A stretch of DNA of 64,000 bases from Phaeoceros laevis (taxonomy: Eukaryota; Anthocerotophyta; Anthocerotopsida; Notothyladales), in assembly GCA_049999765.1 (NCBI GenBank), contig JBNGIQ010009426.1:18326-82325 (forward strand), given 5' to 3'. The notes beneath the pieces were generated by a model. It was not told where the DNA came from, searched no databases, and saw only the letters and a program-made list of their open reading frames with translations. Below, in pieces: positions 21,960 to 34,363 of the stretch. Every line of letters starts with the position of its first letter. Position 1 is the stretch's first letter. Both the position numbers and the translations under genes were made by a program.

Positions 21960-23351
21960 GCTTAGGTTGCTGCCAGCACCAAGGACATTTGGGAAGACAC
22001 CTTGTGCATGGATTACTTTGGCACTTTGGCTGATGGCATGTCTCATTTAGAGAAGGACAGGGTGCTCCACCGTTGCAAGCGTTATGAATGGCGGGTTGAT
22101 CACCTGGCGTTCATGATGACATGGGGCATTTTGGGATCAAACGCACATATAGCTTGCTGCTGCCTCATTATTTCTAGACTGGCATGTATGCTCATGTGAA
22201 GGACGTGGTTGCCCGTTGTGAGCAATGTGACCGTGTTAGGGCTCATTTTACAGCCAAGCAACCCATCTTGCACTCGTTGCCTATACAAGGGCTGTTTTAC
22301 AGGTGGAGTTGTGACTTGGCTGGTGAGTTGCCTATCACAGCCCGGGGCAACAAGTATGTTTTGGTGATGATCGAACATTTCAGCAAGTGGGTTGAGCTTG
22401 TCCCTCTTCCTAACAAGCTGTCTAGCACCACGGCCCAAGCCTTCCTACAGTTTGTCTTGAGCAGATATGGGGCATGTGCAGAATGTCTAACTGACCAAGG
22501 GTCAGAGTTTCGTGGGGCCTTCCAAGATTTACTTGACTGGGCATTGGTGGATCATCGGCGGACCTCTAGGGAGCATCCACAGGCGGATGGCCTTGCAGAA
22601 CGCATGGTCCAGACCACTAAACGTGGGCTGCGCAAGCTTTGTTTGGGCAAGCATGCCAAGGATTGGGACCTCATGCTTCCCTACATTGCCATGGCATACC
22701 GTTTCAGCAAGCAGGCTTCCCTCAATGATTTTTCACCCTACTTTCTGCTATTTGGTAGGCATCCAGTGCCACCTTCAGCCATCGCTGCCACTATGAACCA
22801 GGTTGTCAACCTGGACAGCCCTCAGCATTGGGCTGCCGTGTTATCTGACCGTGCCCAGCTGTTCCGACGTGTTATGCCCATGGCCATGGGGAACCTGGAG
22901 ATTGCCCAGCACCGTGACAAGCTCCGCTATGCTCATACGCGCGATGGCAACTACATGCCCTAGGCGCGTAGGTTTGAGCCCGGGGACTATGTCTACCTAC
23001 AGCGGCAAGTGGCTCACACTCTCGATACCCTGGCCAGTCGCATCATTCTATGAGTCAAGCAGCTCAGGCCCTCTGGTGCTGATTTTGGAAGGCCAAGATG
23101 GACGCACCTGGTCAGATCACTAGAAAAATTGTGCTCCTTGCCACTTGCCCAACATCGACCCCGAGGTTGTCACAGCTGATTGGAGGCCTCCCCCCGATTA
23201 CCCATGCAAGGTATGTCATCGGATTGATGATGCCGACCAGCTGTTGCTCTGCGATCGCTGCAACTTGGGATACCACATGTTTGTTTGGTGCCTCCTCTGT
23301 CACTCATCCCTGAGGGTCAATGGTTTTGCCCTGCTTGCCGGGTTGCATGAG
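21960..23351 (+). mobile_element. Gypsy integrase with C-terminal PHD finger
   Basis: 3' part of a Ty3/Gypsy pol. Seen: lead-in DIWEDTLCMDYFGTLADG (about 21985), HHCC zinc site (HFGIKRT...CEQCD), integrase core with Asp in SCDLAGEL, Asp in LTDQGSEF and Glu in ADGLAERMVQTTKRGL, then FEPGDYVYLQRQ. Instead of a chromodomain it continues through NCAPCHLPNIDPEVVTADW into a PHD zinc finger: CKVCHRIDDADQLLLCDRC, GYHMF, then one frame over CLVPPLSLIPEGQWFCPAC and stop at 23349. The full Cys4-His-Cys3 set is present. Breaks: TAG at 22175-22177 (Trp position), TAG at 22961-22963, and frameshifts near 23050 and 23280. No RT or LTR is attached, so the element is 5'-truncated. Confidence 0.85.
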
Positions 23352-23489
23352 TTTTTCCGCATTTTTTCTTTCTTTCTTCTACTTCTTGGTTCTCCCTTTC
23401 TTTAGGCCATTTTTCTGCAGCCCTGCTCGCTTTGCTCACATGGCTAGGGGGGAATGAACAAACGCATTTTTGCATTTTAGTACTCACCT

Positions 23490-25243
23490 GTGTCAGCCAG
23501 GCCTTGTGCAGCTGGTTACCTTTCACACCGCAGGCAGCTACAAGCCGGCTTCACCGGTGTTACCACTCTTTTCACTTGCACGATATTACACAGCAGGACC
23601 TGCTGCAGCACGACAGCCGGGCCAAGTGCGGCCGCAGATCCCGGGCGTCCGGGCAGACCTGCTGGAAGCGGCAGTAGGACCGGCCATGAAATGGGAAGCC
23701 AGGCCGACGAGGCAGACAGGGCCGCCTCTGATGACGGACATGAAGATGAGGAGACGGACGGTGAAGAGCCTGGAGCTGACGGTGGGGAGGATGCTGAGGA
23801 GACAGACAGCAAAGAGCCTGAAGCTGATCATGTGCAAGATACGGCTGATAGGGAGACCTGGCAGACTCCCAAGAGACCAGACCTGGAATCCTTCCACACA
23901 CTTGCCAGGAGTGGCCTGAAGCAGAGTGGTTTCCGGGCAAGTACTGCACCGAAAAGGCGTGGACCGAGTGCGAAGAGGAAGCGCAAAGTCATCGATGACT
24001 CGGGAGATGATGATGGCTCTGCTTCGGAAGGGGCCCGGGATAGCAGAAGCCATCGTGGGTCGCTGACCAAGCGGGTGACTGTAGGGAGCGGCAGCCGCAA
24101 CGGCAGGTGCAGGGTTGATGCCGCTGTGGTCACTGATGAAGATAAGTCGAGCAGGCAGGTGGTGGAAGGAGTGACCATCGAAGCACGAAAGACAGCCAGG
24201 CTCAAAAAAATTTCAGAGACAACATTGTTGCTGCACATCAACAACTTGAAGCCGGCAAGTGACCTTCCCGGATCGCAAGTCCGGAGGATGGACATCTCAT
24301 GGGTTAACGAATTGCGTAGAAAGATAAAAAAGGAGCACGTAGATGCAGGAGTTTGCCTATCGTGGTCCTTGTGGATCCTTTCGACTGTGACAATGTTGAG
24401 GAATTTGAGTGGGATGCCTACCATGATGGGAAGTACAACTACTATGTGCTAGGGGGCAACCATTCATTCCTTGCCCGTAAGGAGCTTCACATAATGTATC
24501 CAGAATCTGAAGATCACATGTTCATGCAAGGGTTTGTGTATGTCGGTTTGACAGGTGAGGAGATGCGTGTCGTAGCTATAGACCACAATGTTGTGCCAGA
24601 TCAAAGGAAAAGTTTTTCATTCATAGAAAGGGTTCGGTATATCAAAGATGAGGTGGACATTAGGGTCAGGTCTGGCCTGCCTCAAACAATGATGTGGAAG
24701 TTGGATATCTATCAAAGGCGAGGAGTGGTGCCTGCCAGCGATGCTGAGTCACCCACAAAGCAGCAGAAGCAAAAGCTGGTTGACCGCATGACATTAGAGT
24801 ATTGTTTGGCAACTGTTTCATCTCAAGTCTGGGGCTATCTGGACACAATCTTTGAGATGTGGGACAGGAAAGAAGTTAAGGACCAGGACGGGTGTGGAAA
24901 CAAACCTCGCAGAGAGGGTGCTAGGAAGGTGGACAAGCCTATTCCCATGAATGTCTGGAAAGGTTTCCAAGGAATAGAGAAAACAGCAACTGGTGATCAG
25001 AATTTAATTCGAGCTTGCATGCAAGTGTTGAGCGGCGATTTCAGTTTGAAGGAAATGTATTCATGGCTTGAGAATTGCAAAAAGTTGAACATCATACAGG
25101 CAGCCATGGTGCAACAATTGCAATGTGCTGACTGGGTCAAAGCCCGCGCTCGGTATCCTATCCACACAACAGACGACATTGTCAGCAAGTTTCAGCTCCA
25201 GTTTGCAAAAGTGGTAAGGGCCCGGGTCCTTTCAGTTCCCTAA
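23490..25243 (+). pseudogene. Acidic, NLS-bearing ParB-like domain protein, frameshifted
   Basis: Two overlapping frames (23490-24452 and 24353-25243). The first has a long acidic region (DDGHEDEETDGEEPGADGGE), a basic NLS-like KRRGPSAKRKRKV, and then HINNLKPASDLPGSQVRRMD and ISWVNELRRKIKKEHVDAGV. The second continues PIVVLVDPFDCDNVEEFEW and YYVLGGNHSFLARKELH. This is the ParB/sulfiredoxin-fold N-terminal pattern (positioning residues, RRMD, helix, P-I-V-V, then GGNHSxxARKEL in place of the GxRR box). The rest (to VSKFQLQFAKVVRARVL) is unfamiliar. It lies 140 bp downstream of the PHD finger in the same orientation, where an extra ORF of a Gypsy element would be. An alternative is an unrelated host gene fragment. 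A CTT-rich tract with CTGCAG near 23420 could be a splice acceptor. Confidence 0.55.
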
Positions 25244-25291
25244 TGTCTTGTCCACAAGGAGAAGACATTGCCGCATGGTTGGGTGAGGTGA

Positions 25292-25470
25292 GTGGTGCAT
25301 GGACACGGACCATGCACCACATGTCCAACGGATGGGGACCACAGTTGGACTGTGGTCCCCATCCGTTGTGTACAATTGGTGGGGACCATGTGGATGAGAC
25401 AACGCTGTGGAAGTGCGTGATCGCGATGTGACAACTGCGCTCCGCTGTCGCGGAGCGCAGTTGTCACATC
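25292..25470. repeat. Array of three perfect long hairpins
   Basis: Hairpin 1: arms 25292-25302 and 25310-25320 (11 bp, 7-nt loop). Hairpin 2: arms 25326-25345 and 25349-25368 (20 bp, 3-nt loop). Hairpin 3: arms 25425-25445 and 25450-25470 (21 bp, 4-nt loop). All arms are perfectly complementary. Words from this array (CACCACATGTCC, CGGATGGGGACCA, CCATGTGGATGAGACAACGC) recur in inverted orientation at 32.7-32.9 kb beside the rRNA leader. Confidence 0.92.
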
Positions 25471-26052
25471 CATCCGGATCTGTCCGCAGAGATACTCTCT
25501 GATTTATGCTGTAATTTTGTATGGACTTGTCCTTGCCAACTAAGCGGTTGCAAGATGGCTAAGAGTTGAGGGTACAGGTATCTATGTGAACTTGGTTTTC
25601 TATAAGGACGCCTAGTGCAGCCTGCGAAAGAATTTCGGGACTAGGTGGTGTCCTGGTTGTAGCCAAAACCTGGACGGCTGCCTACAAATGTGTGATTTGG
25701 TGAACAGCGCGTGTAGTCACGAAGGCCACTCGTGCAGGCTGCGCACGGCCTTGTTCGAGCGTTCCAACCAGTAGTGTTTTCCCCGACACTCCTCCGGTAA
25801 GGACTCAAGCTCTCCTCAACAGATTGTAAGGCCACAATTGGTGCTGACTGGAAATTTGACTGTTTCCAGGAGCGCTGATGCTGGCGTTGCCAATAACAAC
25901 CTCGTCGAGGCATGTTGAGATCCTCCATGGGCGGGGTGATCTCTCCTAGGCGCCAGTTTCCTGGTTTGCACTACTTGTAAAAATGCAGCAAATGTGGTGC
26001 ATTCTCCAAGGCTAAAATCTGGAATGTAGTGCAATTCAGGTAGTTGCGATAA
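25471..26052. other. No gene recognised; internal leader of a minus-strand LTR element
   Basis: No domain seen. The position just inside a primer-binding site (26053-26064) suggests 5' untranslated sequence of a lost LTR retrotransposon. Confidence 0.4.
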
Positions 26053-26064
26053 GCTCTGATACCA
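26053..26064 (-). promoter_or_regulatory. Primer-binding site, tRNA-iMet type
   Basis: GCTCTGATACCA on the plus strand. The sequence beyond (about 26065-26285) is the expected place of its 5' LTR, but I could not confirm TG...CA ends or a second copy. Confidence 0.75.
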
Positions 26065-26287
26065 TATCGCAGTACGGCGCGTAGGAGATAGGTAGATTGA
26101 GAGCATGCGAGAGCAGAAAGGAAAGACTGATTAGAGCTCACGCGAGCGATGCGTACAAGGCCGGTAGGCCTGTCCAGGCGACGGGACGCAACCACTACCC
26201 TAACCGACACGACCGGTGTCAGTTAGGTGGTGACGGTTAGCTAGGTTTTTAGCATGCGGCTATTTAAATGAATTAAAGGGCTAAACC

Positions 26288-27668
26288 TTATATGCCCGCG
26301 ACACAAAGAAGAAGAGGAGGCAGGAAGAAGAAGAGGCGGCTCCGGCTCCACCTCCGGCTGCGGATTCGCCATAGTCGAAGCTGCAATGAAGCTGTTTGAC
26401 CACTTGGGCTCGTGTTTTGGAGGCTCTCAAGCAGGTGATGGATCTCATCACGCTTTGCTTTACACTCACGGTCCGGTCGTGCCCATTGCAAAACTTGGTC
26501 CGGCTTTTCCAAAGCATCCCCGTACTCACCCTCGCTGGCGTGCTCCAGACCCTCCATCCGGTGGCGTAGCCTATGGGCATGACACACGGCTTCCTGTTGG
26601 GGAAACATATTAAACAACCATGACCTCACATTGATATCATCCACCACGATGACAAACTCGTCCAAGCTTTTATCAAACGGAGACTACACCATATGCTGGT
26701 CGATAACTGTACAGCGGTCATACGTTCCTCCATCGCTGCATCTTACGGGATCGCACATCACGTGGGCTGTGATGGGGTCCTCAAACCAGCGCTCTTCTGC
26801 ATCATCCTCTGCTGCAGAAGAAGCTTGTCCTCGCGGCCTATCCCGCAGCTCTTCCAGATTTGCCAACACCTGGACATGTGCCTCGAAAACATTGCATCAG
26901 CACCGACCAGGCCATCACACCTTTCACCAACACTCTAAACACACCTTGCTTGAAAAAGGAAAAAAACATTGTGATCCTGACATCTGCAAAAAACTTCTCT
27001 GATTCTGAAGTCTGGGGCTGTGTGCTCCGAGTTAGGGCAATGACACTGTCCAGATCCTGCCGTGCACCCATTCCGTCCCGCACCGGCTGCACCAGCGCTT
27101 TAAATTTGAGCTCGGAGCGCAGATCTTGTAAGCTTGCATTGACATGATGCAGTTCGTCCTTCCACTCCTTCCGAACCACGGCTGAATCTGCCAATGCCTC
27201 TGTCAAAGCCCCTTGCACTCGGGTGAGATTGGCTCGAAACTCCTCCCGCTTGCTCTGCTCCTAGATCACCACATCAAAGATGATGATTTGCAGCTTGGTC
27301 TGGAAGGACGTGGCTAGCCCCTCACGTATCTTCTTCAAATTGTCGTAGATGGTGTTCACACTCCAGTAGGACTTGATGTAGCCACGCTTCAGACACTCTT
27401 GTACGTAGTCCGCGGCCCTGTCCAAATCCTCCTTCAAACCCGTGCTCCAACATGGCAACCACACATCATCTTTATCAAGCATCACCCGAGAAACCATCCA
27501 CAACCCCTTCCAACCTGAAAAAAAGCAAGCAACTGCATTTCCATATATACTGGCGGCCCAGAGAGCGCTGTTGCTACGAGGCGTTCTCTGATCGAGCGAG
27601 GACAGGTCCTTGTTGAGGTTGGTGATGAAGGTGCTGAGCTCCTTGACAATCTTGTTGTTGACATCCAT
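26288..27668 (-). pseudogene. U-box E3 ubiquitin ligase-like pseudogene
   Basis: The minus-strand frame starts MDVNNKIVKELSTFITNLNK, a helical N-terminal region with Leu/Lys-rich repeats (LKEDLDRAADYVQECLKRGY) of the MLKL/CAP-like adaptor type, then EQSKREEFRANLTRVQGALT and KDELHHVNASLQDLRSELKF (coiled coil). A U-box follows: FEDPITAHVMCDPVRCSDGG, TYDR, then SPFDKSLDEFVIVVDDINVR and FPQQE (about 26610-26790). The frame is cut by TAG at 27261-27263 and TAG at 26684-26686, with a frame change near 26870 that may be an unrecognised intron. U-box proteins are E3 ligases that bind E2 enzymes. The family assignment of the N-terminal part is inference. Confidence 0.6.
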
Positions 27669-27779
27669 TTCCTCTCACTTGGATGGCGGCTGTGTTGGGT
27701 GTCGCGGGAGTCCCGTCATTCGAGTTTTTATACGTGACGCTCCCCACCAATTGTCCTACACCCCTCATATCAGCCGGGT

Positions 27780-28373
27780 TTGGCCCATTTCCAATCAGAT
27801 GATTTTGTGGAAAAAACCTGGAGCAAGCTCTGCCAGATTCAACAAGGCTTGAACGAAAGACCGGCTTCTTATGTGTGCCGTGTAAAAAACTTGGTTGAAA
27901 AATTGCCTAATTTAACCGACTTGCAACAAGGCACGATTAAAAGACTTTTCCTGAGAGGACTCCTGAAGGAATCCCATCAGGATGCTATGGACGATCCTGC
28001 GAGAACTTTACAGCAGGTTTACGATATGGCCTTGGACAAGAAGAGGTACTTGCGAAGAAGCGCTAACGGCAACGGCAATGGAAACGGGACTAACGGGCAT
28101 GCTAATGAAGAAGAAATCGCGCGACTGGTGCGCCAAGAGCTGGCCAGGTGCCATGGCGCGCCGCCAGCCCCGGCTGCTGCAGCCCCAAAACCGCCAACCG
28201 TACCTGGCCCCCTCCACCTGATTGGGAATGTCTATCGAACCCAGCCTGTGAATAATCGCGCGGTAAGACAATGCTATAAGTGTGGAAGCACCGAACATAT
28301 GGCGGACAGCTGCCCGCAAGCGATGTGTTCTAATTGTGGAATGCAGGGACACACTGTGAGGCGGTGCCCATAA
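27780..28373 (+). pseudogene. Gypsy gag with two zinc knuckles
   Basis: Retrotrans_gag-like helical core (RPASYVCRVKNLVEKLPN, LTDLQQGTIKRLFLRGLL), a polar N/G-rich linker, and two CCHC knuckles near the C-terminus: CYKCGSTEHMADSC and CSNCGMQGHTVRRC. The N-terminal third of gag is missing. Stop at 28371. Confidence 0.88.
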
Positions 28374-28649
28374 AATCCGAGCACCCAAATTCGTGGCGAC
28401 GATCGGAATTGGAAGCCCGGATCGGCACCGCCTTCTGGAGCCTCTGCAGTCACCATAAGCAGCAACGAGACTACTGCTGCTGCTGTCAATGTAATTATCA
28501 AGGAAGAATCCGGAGTTGGAAAAGTTTTCTCAAGCAAGCACGAGATCGGAGAAATGGCGGAGATGCAGCCACCAAAGGAGCCCCGACTGTCCCCGTCCCA
28601 GGCAAGCAACGAGGTGATCATGACGGACGCCCTGTCCGTGCGCCACAAA

Positions 28650-30208
28650 GAAAAAAGAAATCTCACGCTCTGCCTCCCATGTCGCAGCACGCTGTGCCTT
28701 ACTCCATCGTGGAAGACCTGGGCTCGAGAAAGTTAGACATCACCCTGAAGCAGCTCCTGGCTATCGCACCTGGGGCCAAAAAAGAATTGCAATCAGCGTT
28801 GAGCACAAGGTCCAGAAAAGAGGTGCGTCAGGCTCAACAGGGGGAAAGAACCGTGGCAGCTATCGTCCATAGTACGAGAGGAGCTCCTAAGCTGACTGCA
28901 AAAGTGAATGAAGTCACAGTGGCCGATGCTCTCATCGACGGCGGCTCCTCCACCAACGTCATCAACGAAGCTTGGCTGAGCACTTTAGGAATTCTGATTG
29001 GAACTGTGAAACACTGTAGCCAGTCATTCGTAGGGCCGTCCTACGAGCGGCTGACTGTCGTGGGAAAATTGGATGCGGTGAAGGTGTCCGTCGGTGGCAT
29101 AGTAGCAATGATCCCTTTTACAGTCTTCCGTTTGAGGGAAACTGGCTATTCGGTGTTGCTGGGACAGCCCAGGCTAGAAACTGTAAAGGCTGAGCATAAT
29201 TGGGATCATAGCGTGCTGACTATTGGGCCTCCGGAAAAAAGAGTGACCGTGCCCGTGCACCCTTCCAGGCAGCCTTTGCTGTGCTGTGAGGAGGTGTTGA
29301 CGTCAAGTTCAGAGGACGCCGTCCCTATGGACATCTCCGAGCGGGAAAACACTTCGGAAGTAGACCAGCCCGAGTGCAGCGATTCCGAGTCTGATGAGGA
29401 GGAACCGGGTAACTGCTTCACTATTCAGGCCAGCCCTCAAGCCGCTGCCAACACCGTTGAACCAGCTGAGGAAGTCGAAGACATGGAGTTCATCTCTCCA
29501 ACTGGCGAAGTGAAAGTAGCCAAGGTAGGCAAGCACCTTTCTCAGAAGGAACGAGATGCTCTGTTGATACATTTTTCAAGATTTTTGCACGTCTTCGTTG
29601 ACAAGTATTCGGAGCTGCAGCAGACCCCTGGCTTTAAGCACACCATCGATCTGAAGGAAGATGCGAAGCCACGCAATCAGAAGTGCAGGAGGCTCAAGCC
29701 TGAGTACGTGCAAGCCGTGCACGACGAGGTAACCAATTTGCTACACGCTAAGTTCATCTATCCGGTCAAGTATGCTGAATGGATTTTGCCAATTGTGGTA
29801 GTCAGAAAGAAAAATGGACTGCCTAGGATGTGTGTGGATTATCGTGCACTTAATGATGCTACGATAAAGGATCATTTTTCCCACTCCGCACATAAATGAT
29901 ATTCTGAATGAGGTAGCGGGTCACGAGATGCTGAGCCTGCTAGATTGCTATGTTGGCTACCACCAGATTAGGGTGACCGAGAAGGACCAACTGAAGACCA
30001 CTTTCGTCACCCCTGAGGGTATATTTGCCTACAGAGAGATGCTTTTGCTTCCTACCAGAGGAGAATGGCCGAGGTCCTTGTTGATTTGATAGGAACAATC
30101 CTGCAAGTGTTCGTGGACGACAGTATACGGCCCTCAGAGCAAGCACATCCACAACTTGGAGAGGCTATTGCAAGCTCTATCAGACGCCAGGTTAAGCCTC
30201 AACGTTAA
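28650..30208 (+). pseudogene. Gypsy protease and partial reverse transcriptase
   Basis: Protease LIDGGSSTNVINEAWL (about 28933-28980), an acidic spacer, then RT: ELQQTPGFKHTIDLKEDAKP, KPEYVQAVHDEVTNLLHAKF, PIVVVRKKNGLPRMCVDYRA. After a frameshift near 29880 come LLDCYVGYHQIRVTEKDQLK and TTFVTPEGIFAYR, and after another the VFVDD active site (30113-30127) and HIHNLERLLQALSDARLSLN. It ends mid-domain at about 30208, where unrelated sequence begins. Confidence 0.85.
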
Positions 30209-30536
30209 AAGGGCACTTGCACGCTACAATAGGGCGCTTTTTTGTGTCCTCCCCTCCCTTTCCATGAATTTTTTAACTTTGACCGCTCATAAATGGTGCA
30301 TTTCAAGGTCAATTGTAAAAAATAAAAGCACAGCAGTAATCTTCTTGTTGAGAGCTTTCCAAATATGTAAGAATATTTGGTGTTAGACACGTGTACCAAA
30401 AGTTACAACACAAAACGGGCAACCAAGTACTTGTGTCCCCCTTCTGTCGGGAGTATATTATTTAACAAAAAAAGTACTTGTAGGGACTTGTTCGAGGCGC
30501 CCTTTTTTCTGTGGATACCTTGGTGGGTGCAATGCC
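30209..30536. other. Unidentified insertion, no gene
   Basis: AT-rich sequence interrupting the Gypsy RT and running into the gap. GGGCGCTTTTTTGTG near 30228 and GGCGCCCTTTTTTCTG near 30497 are similar words near both ends. I cannot name the element. Confidence 0.4.
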
Positions 30537-30936
30537 NNNNNNNNNNNNNNNNNNNNNNNNNNNNNNNNNNNNNNNNNNNNNNNNNNNNNNNNNNNNNNNN
30601 NNNNNNNNNNNNNNNNNNNNNNNNNNNNNNNNNNNNNNNNNNNNNNNNNNNNNNNNNNNNNNNNNNNNNNNNNNNNNNNNNNNNNNNNNNNNNNNNNNNN
30701 NNNNNNNNNNNNNNNNNNNNNNNNNNNNNNNNNNNNNNNNNNNNNNNNNNNNNNNNNNNNNNNNNNNNNNNNNNNNNNNNNNNNNNNNNNNNNNNNNNNN
30801 NNNNNNNNNNNNNNNNNNNNNNNNNNNNNNNNNNNNNNNNNNNNNNNNNNNNNNNNNNNNNNNNNNNNNNNNNNNNNNNNNNNNNNNNNNNNNNNNNNNN
30901 NNNNNNNNNNNNNNNNNNNNNNNNNNNNNNNNNNNN
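30537..30936. other. Assembly gap (400 N)
   Basis: Undetermined bases. The missing 3' part of the 18S rRNA (about 330 nt) would fit in it. Confidence 0.99.
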
Positions 30937-32459
<1,523 letters not shown>

Positions 32460-32640
32460 GCTATCCTCTCGCGCCACCCAAGGCCTTTTCGGGCCAAGGG
32501 CGGCGCACCGGCGGATCCCTCTCTCGAGGGGCCGGTGATGTTTGCTTCCCGGACCTCTGACTTGCGCCTAGTAGGTCCGTCCTGGGCATCGCCTTTTACA
32601 GCGTCTCGGCTTCAACGCCTTCCAGCCTGTTGCTCCCTTC
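32460..32640 (-). other. Putative 5' external transcribed spacer
   Basis: GC-rich sequence directly upstream of the 18S 5' end in rRNA orientation, with the GGCGCAAGTCAGAGG-type composition usual for an ETS. No coding potential. It shows that the rRNA copy arrived with its leader rather than as a mature-rRNA copy. Confidence 0.6.
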
Positions 32641-32936
32641 ATCTTCTCCTATACCACCCAACCATCGGGTCCTCTCTTTGTAGGACATGCTTCCATGGTT
32701 GCCTCAACCAACCATGGTCCGTGTCCATATGGTCCCCATCCGCTGGACATGTGGTGCCGATCCGTGTCCCACATATGGGCACTATCGTGTGGGCACACTA
32801 CATGTTTATTGTAGGCTTAACCACATGTGGGACAATACGGTTTGAGCGTTGTCTCATCCACATGGAGATGAGTGTCACCTCGTCGGTGACCATGTCAAGA
32901 TGAGCGTCACCTACCCGTGACGCTCATCCGCCGTTG
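32641..32936. repeat. Hairpin-rich block beside the rRNA leader
   Basis: Perfect inverted repeats at 32693-32701/32709-32717 (9 bp), around 32873-32889 (GTCACC/GGTGAC) and at 32899-32910/32917-32928 (12 bp, 6-nt loop). On the minus strand it contains CCATGTGGATGAGACAACGC and CACCACATGTCCA-CGGATGG, both also in the array at 25292-25470, so the two blocks are one repeat family in opposite orientation. Confidence 0.8.
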
Positions 32937-32984
32937 TCACGATGACAGTGTTGGGTGCTTCATGTACCACGTACCCACCGTCAA

Positions 32985-34356
32985 GGGTTGGGTAAGGATG
33001 CGTTACAAGGCCAGGTTGGTTGCAAAAAGATATGCACAACAGTATGGTCTTGACTATGAGGAAACCTTTAGTCCAGTAGCCAAGATGGCAACGGTAAGGA
33101 CAGTCATAGCACTAGCAGCAGCTAAAGGATGGAAGCTATGGCAAATGGATGTGAAGAATGCGTTCTTGAATGGTGAATTGCAGGAGGAAATGTACATGGA
33201 ATAGCCTGAAGGCTATGTGCATCCAAAGTATCCAACGTACGTATGCAAATTGAAGAAGGCATTGTATGGACTAAAACAGGCACCTAGAGCATGGAATGCT
33301 CGTATCACAAGCTATTTGAAGGATCGAGGGTTTGTGGTTGGAGAGGCAGATCACAGTTTGTTTGTAAAACAAACTAAGGTAGGACAAGTGTATCTTGTTG
33401 TTTATGTTGACGACCTGATCATCACAGGAGATGAGGCAGATGGCATCGCAGATGTGAAGGCGAATCTGCAAAAAGAGTTCAAAGTCAAGGATCTGGGTAA
33501 ACTCAAATACTTTTTAGGAATTGAGGTTGTGTCTACACCTCAAGGAATATGGCTATTGCAAAGACAATATGCTAAAGACATGCTACAGAAGTATGGCATG
33601 GGAGATTGCAAAGCGATGGATACACCATTGGAGCAGAACGTCAAACTACAAATGGATGTTGGAAGTGAGCTGGAAAATGTGACCATGTATCGACAGATGG
33701 TCGGAAGCTTCATCTATTTGACTATCATATGTCCTGACTTAAGTTATGCAGTGGGACTGATTAATCAGTTTATGCAGAAACCAAGGAAACCGCACTTGGA
33801 CGCGGTTAGAAGAATCATGAGATATGTGAAAGGAACAACGGAGCTTGGATTGCTCTATGAACATGGGAGGCATCTTGAACTGACAGGATATACAAATGCT
33901 GATTGGGCTGGTTGTGCGTATGACAGAAGATCAACCAGTGGATATGCATTCAGTCTGGGAAGTAGTATGATCAGTTGGCAAAGCAAGAAACAACCAACGG
34001 TGGCTTTGTCAAGCACAGAAGTAGAGTACCGAGGAGCTGCACTAGCAGCATGTGAGGCAGCTTGGTTGCAAAAACTGCTACATGATCTTGGAAATAGGTT
34101 GAACAGCAAGGTCACAATCTATTGTGACAATATAAGTAGCATGATGTTGGCTACTAATCCTGTGTTTCATGCTCGTTCGAAGCACATAGAAGTACACTAT
34201 CATTTCATCAGGGAAATGGTATTGAGTGAGAAGATAGATCTTCAGCACATGCAGACTGAAGACCAGGTAGCATATATCTTTACTAAGTCGCTAGGTAGAG
34301 ATAAGTTCTTACACTTTCGTGAGCTACTTGGAGTGTTAAAGATAGTTTGGGCTTGA
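32985..34356 (+). pseudogene. Copia B reverse transcriptase and RNase H
   Basis: RVT_2 [75 protein letters not shown], active site YVDD (VVYVDDLIITGDEA), then RNase H with TNADWAGCAYDRRSTSGYAF, ALSSTEVEYRGAALAACEAA, CDNISSMMLATNP and IFTKSLGRDKF. It is interrupted only by a TAG at 33202-33204 at a Gln position (CAG to TAG). The rest is intact to the stop at 34354, so this is a young copy. Confidence 0.92.
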
Positions 34357-34363
34357 GGGGGAG
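34357..34363 (+). promoter_or_regulatory. Polypurine tract
   Basis: GGGGGAG directly between the RNase H stop and the LTR, the usual Copia second-strand primer. Confidence 0.85.

Larger units (their letters stand above)
27770..30210 (+). mobile_element. Gypsy element fragment, gag to RT
   Basis: Ty3/Gypsy gag, protease and the first half of the reverse transcriptase. It begins abruptly after the U-box pseudogene and ends abruptly near 30208 inside the RT palm. There are no LTRs. Frameshifts occur near 28370, 28650, 29880 and 30120. Confidence 0.88.
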
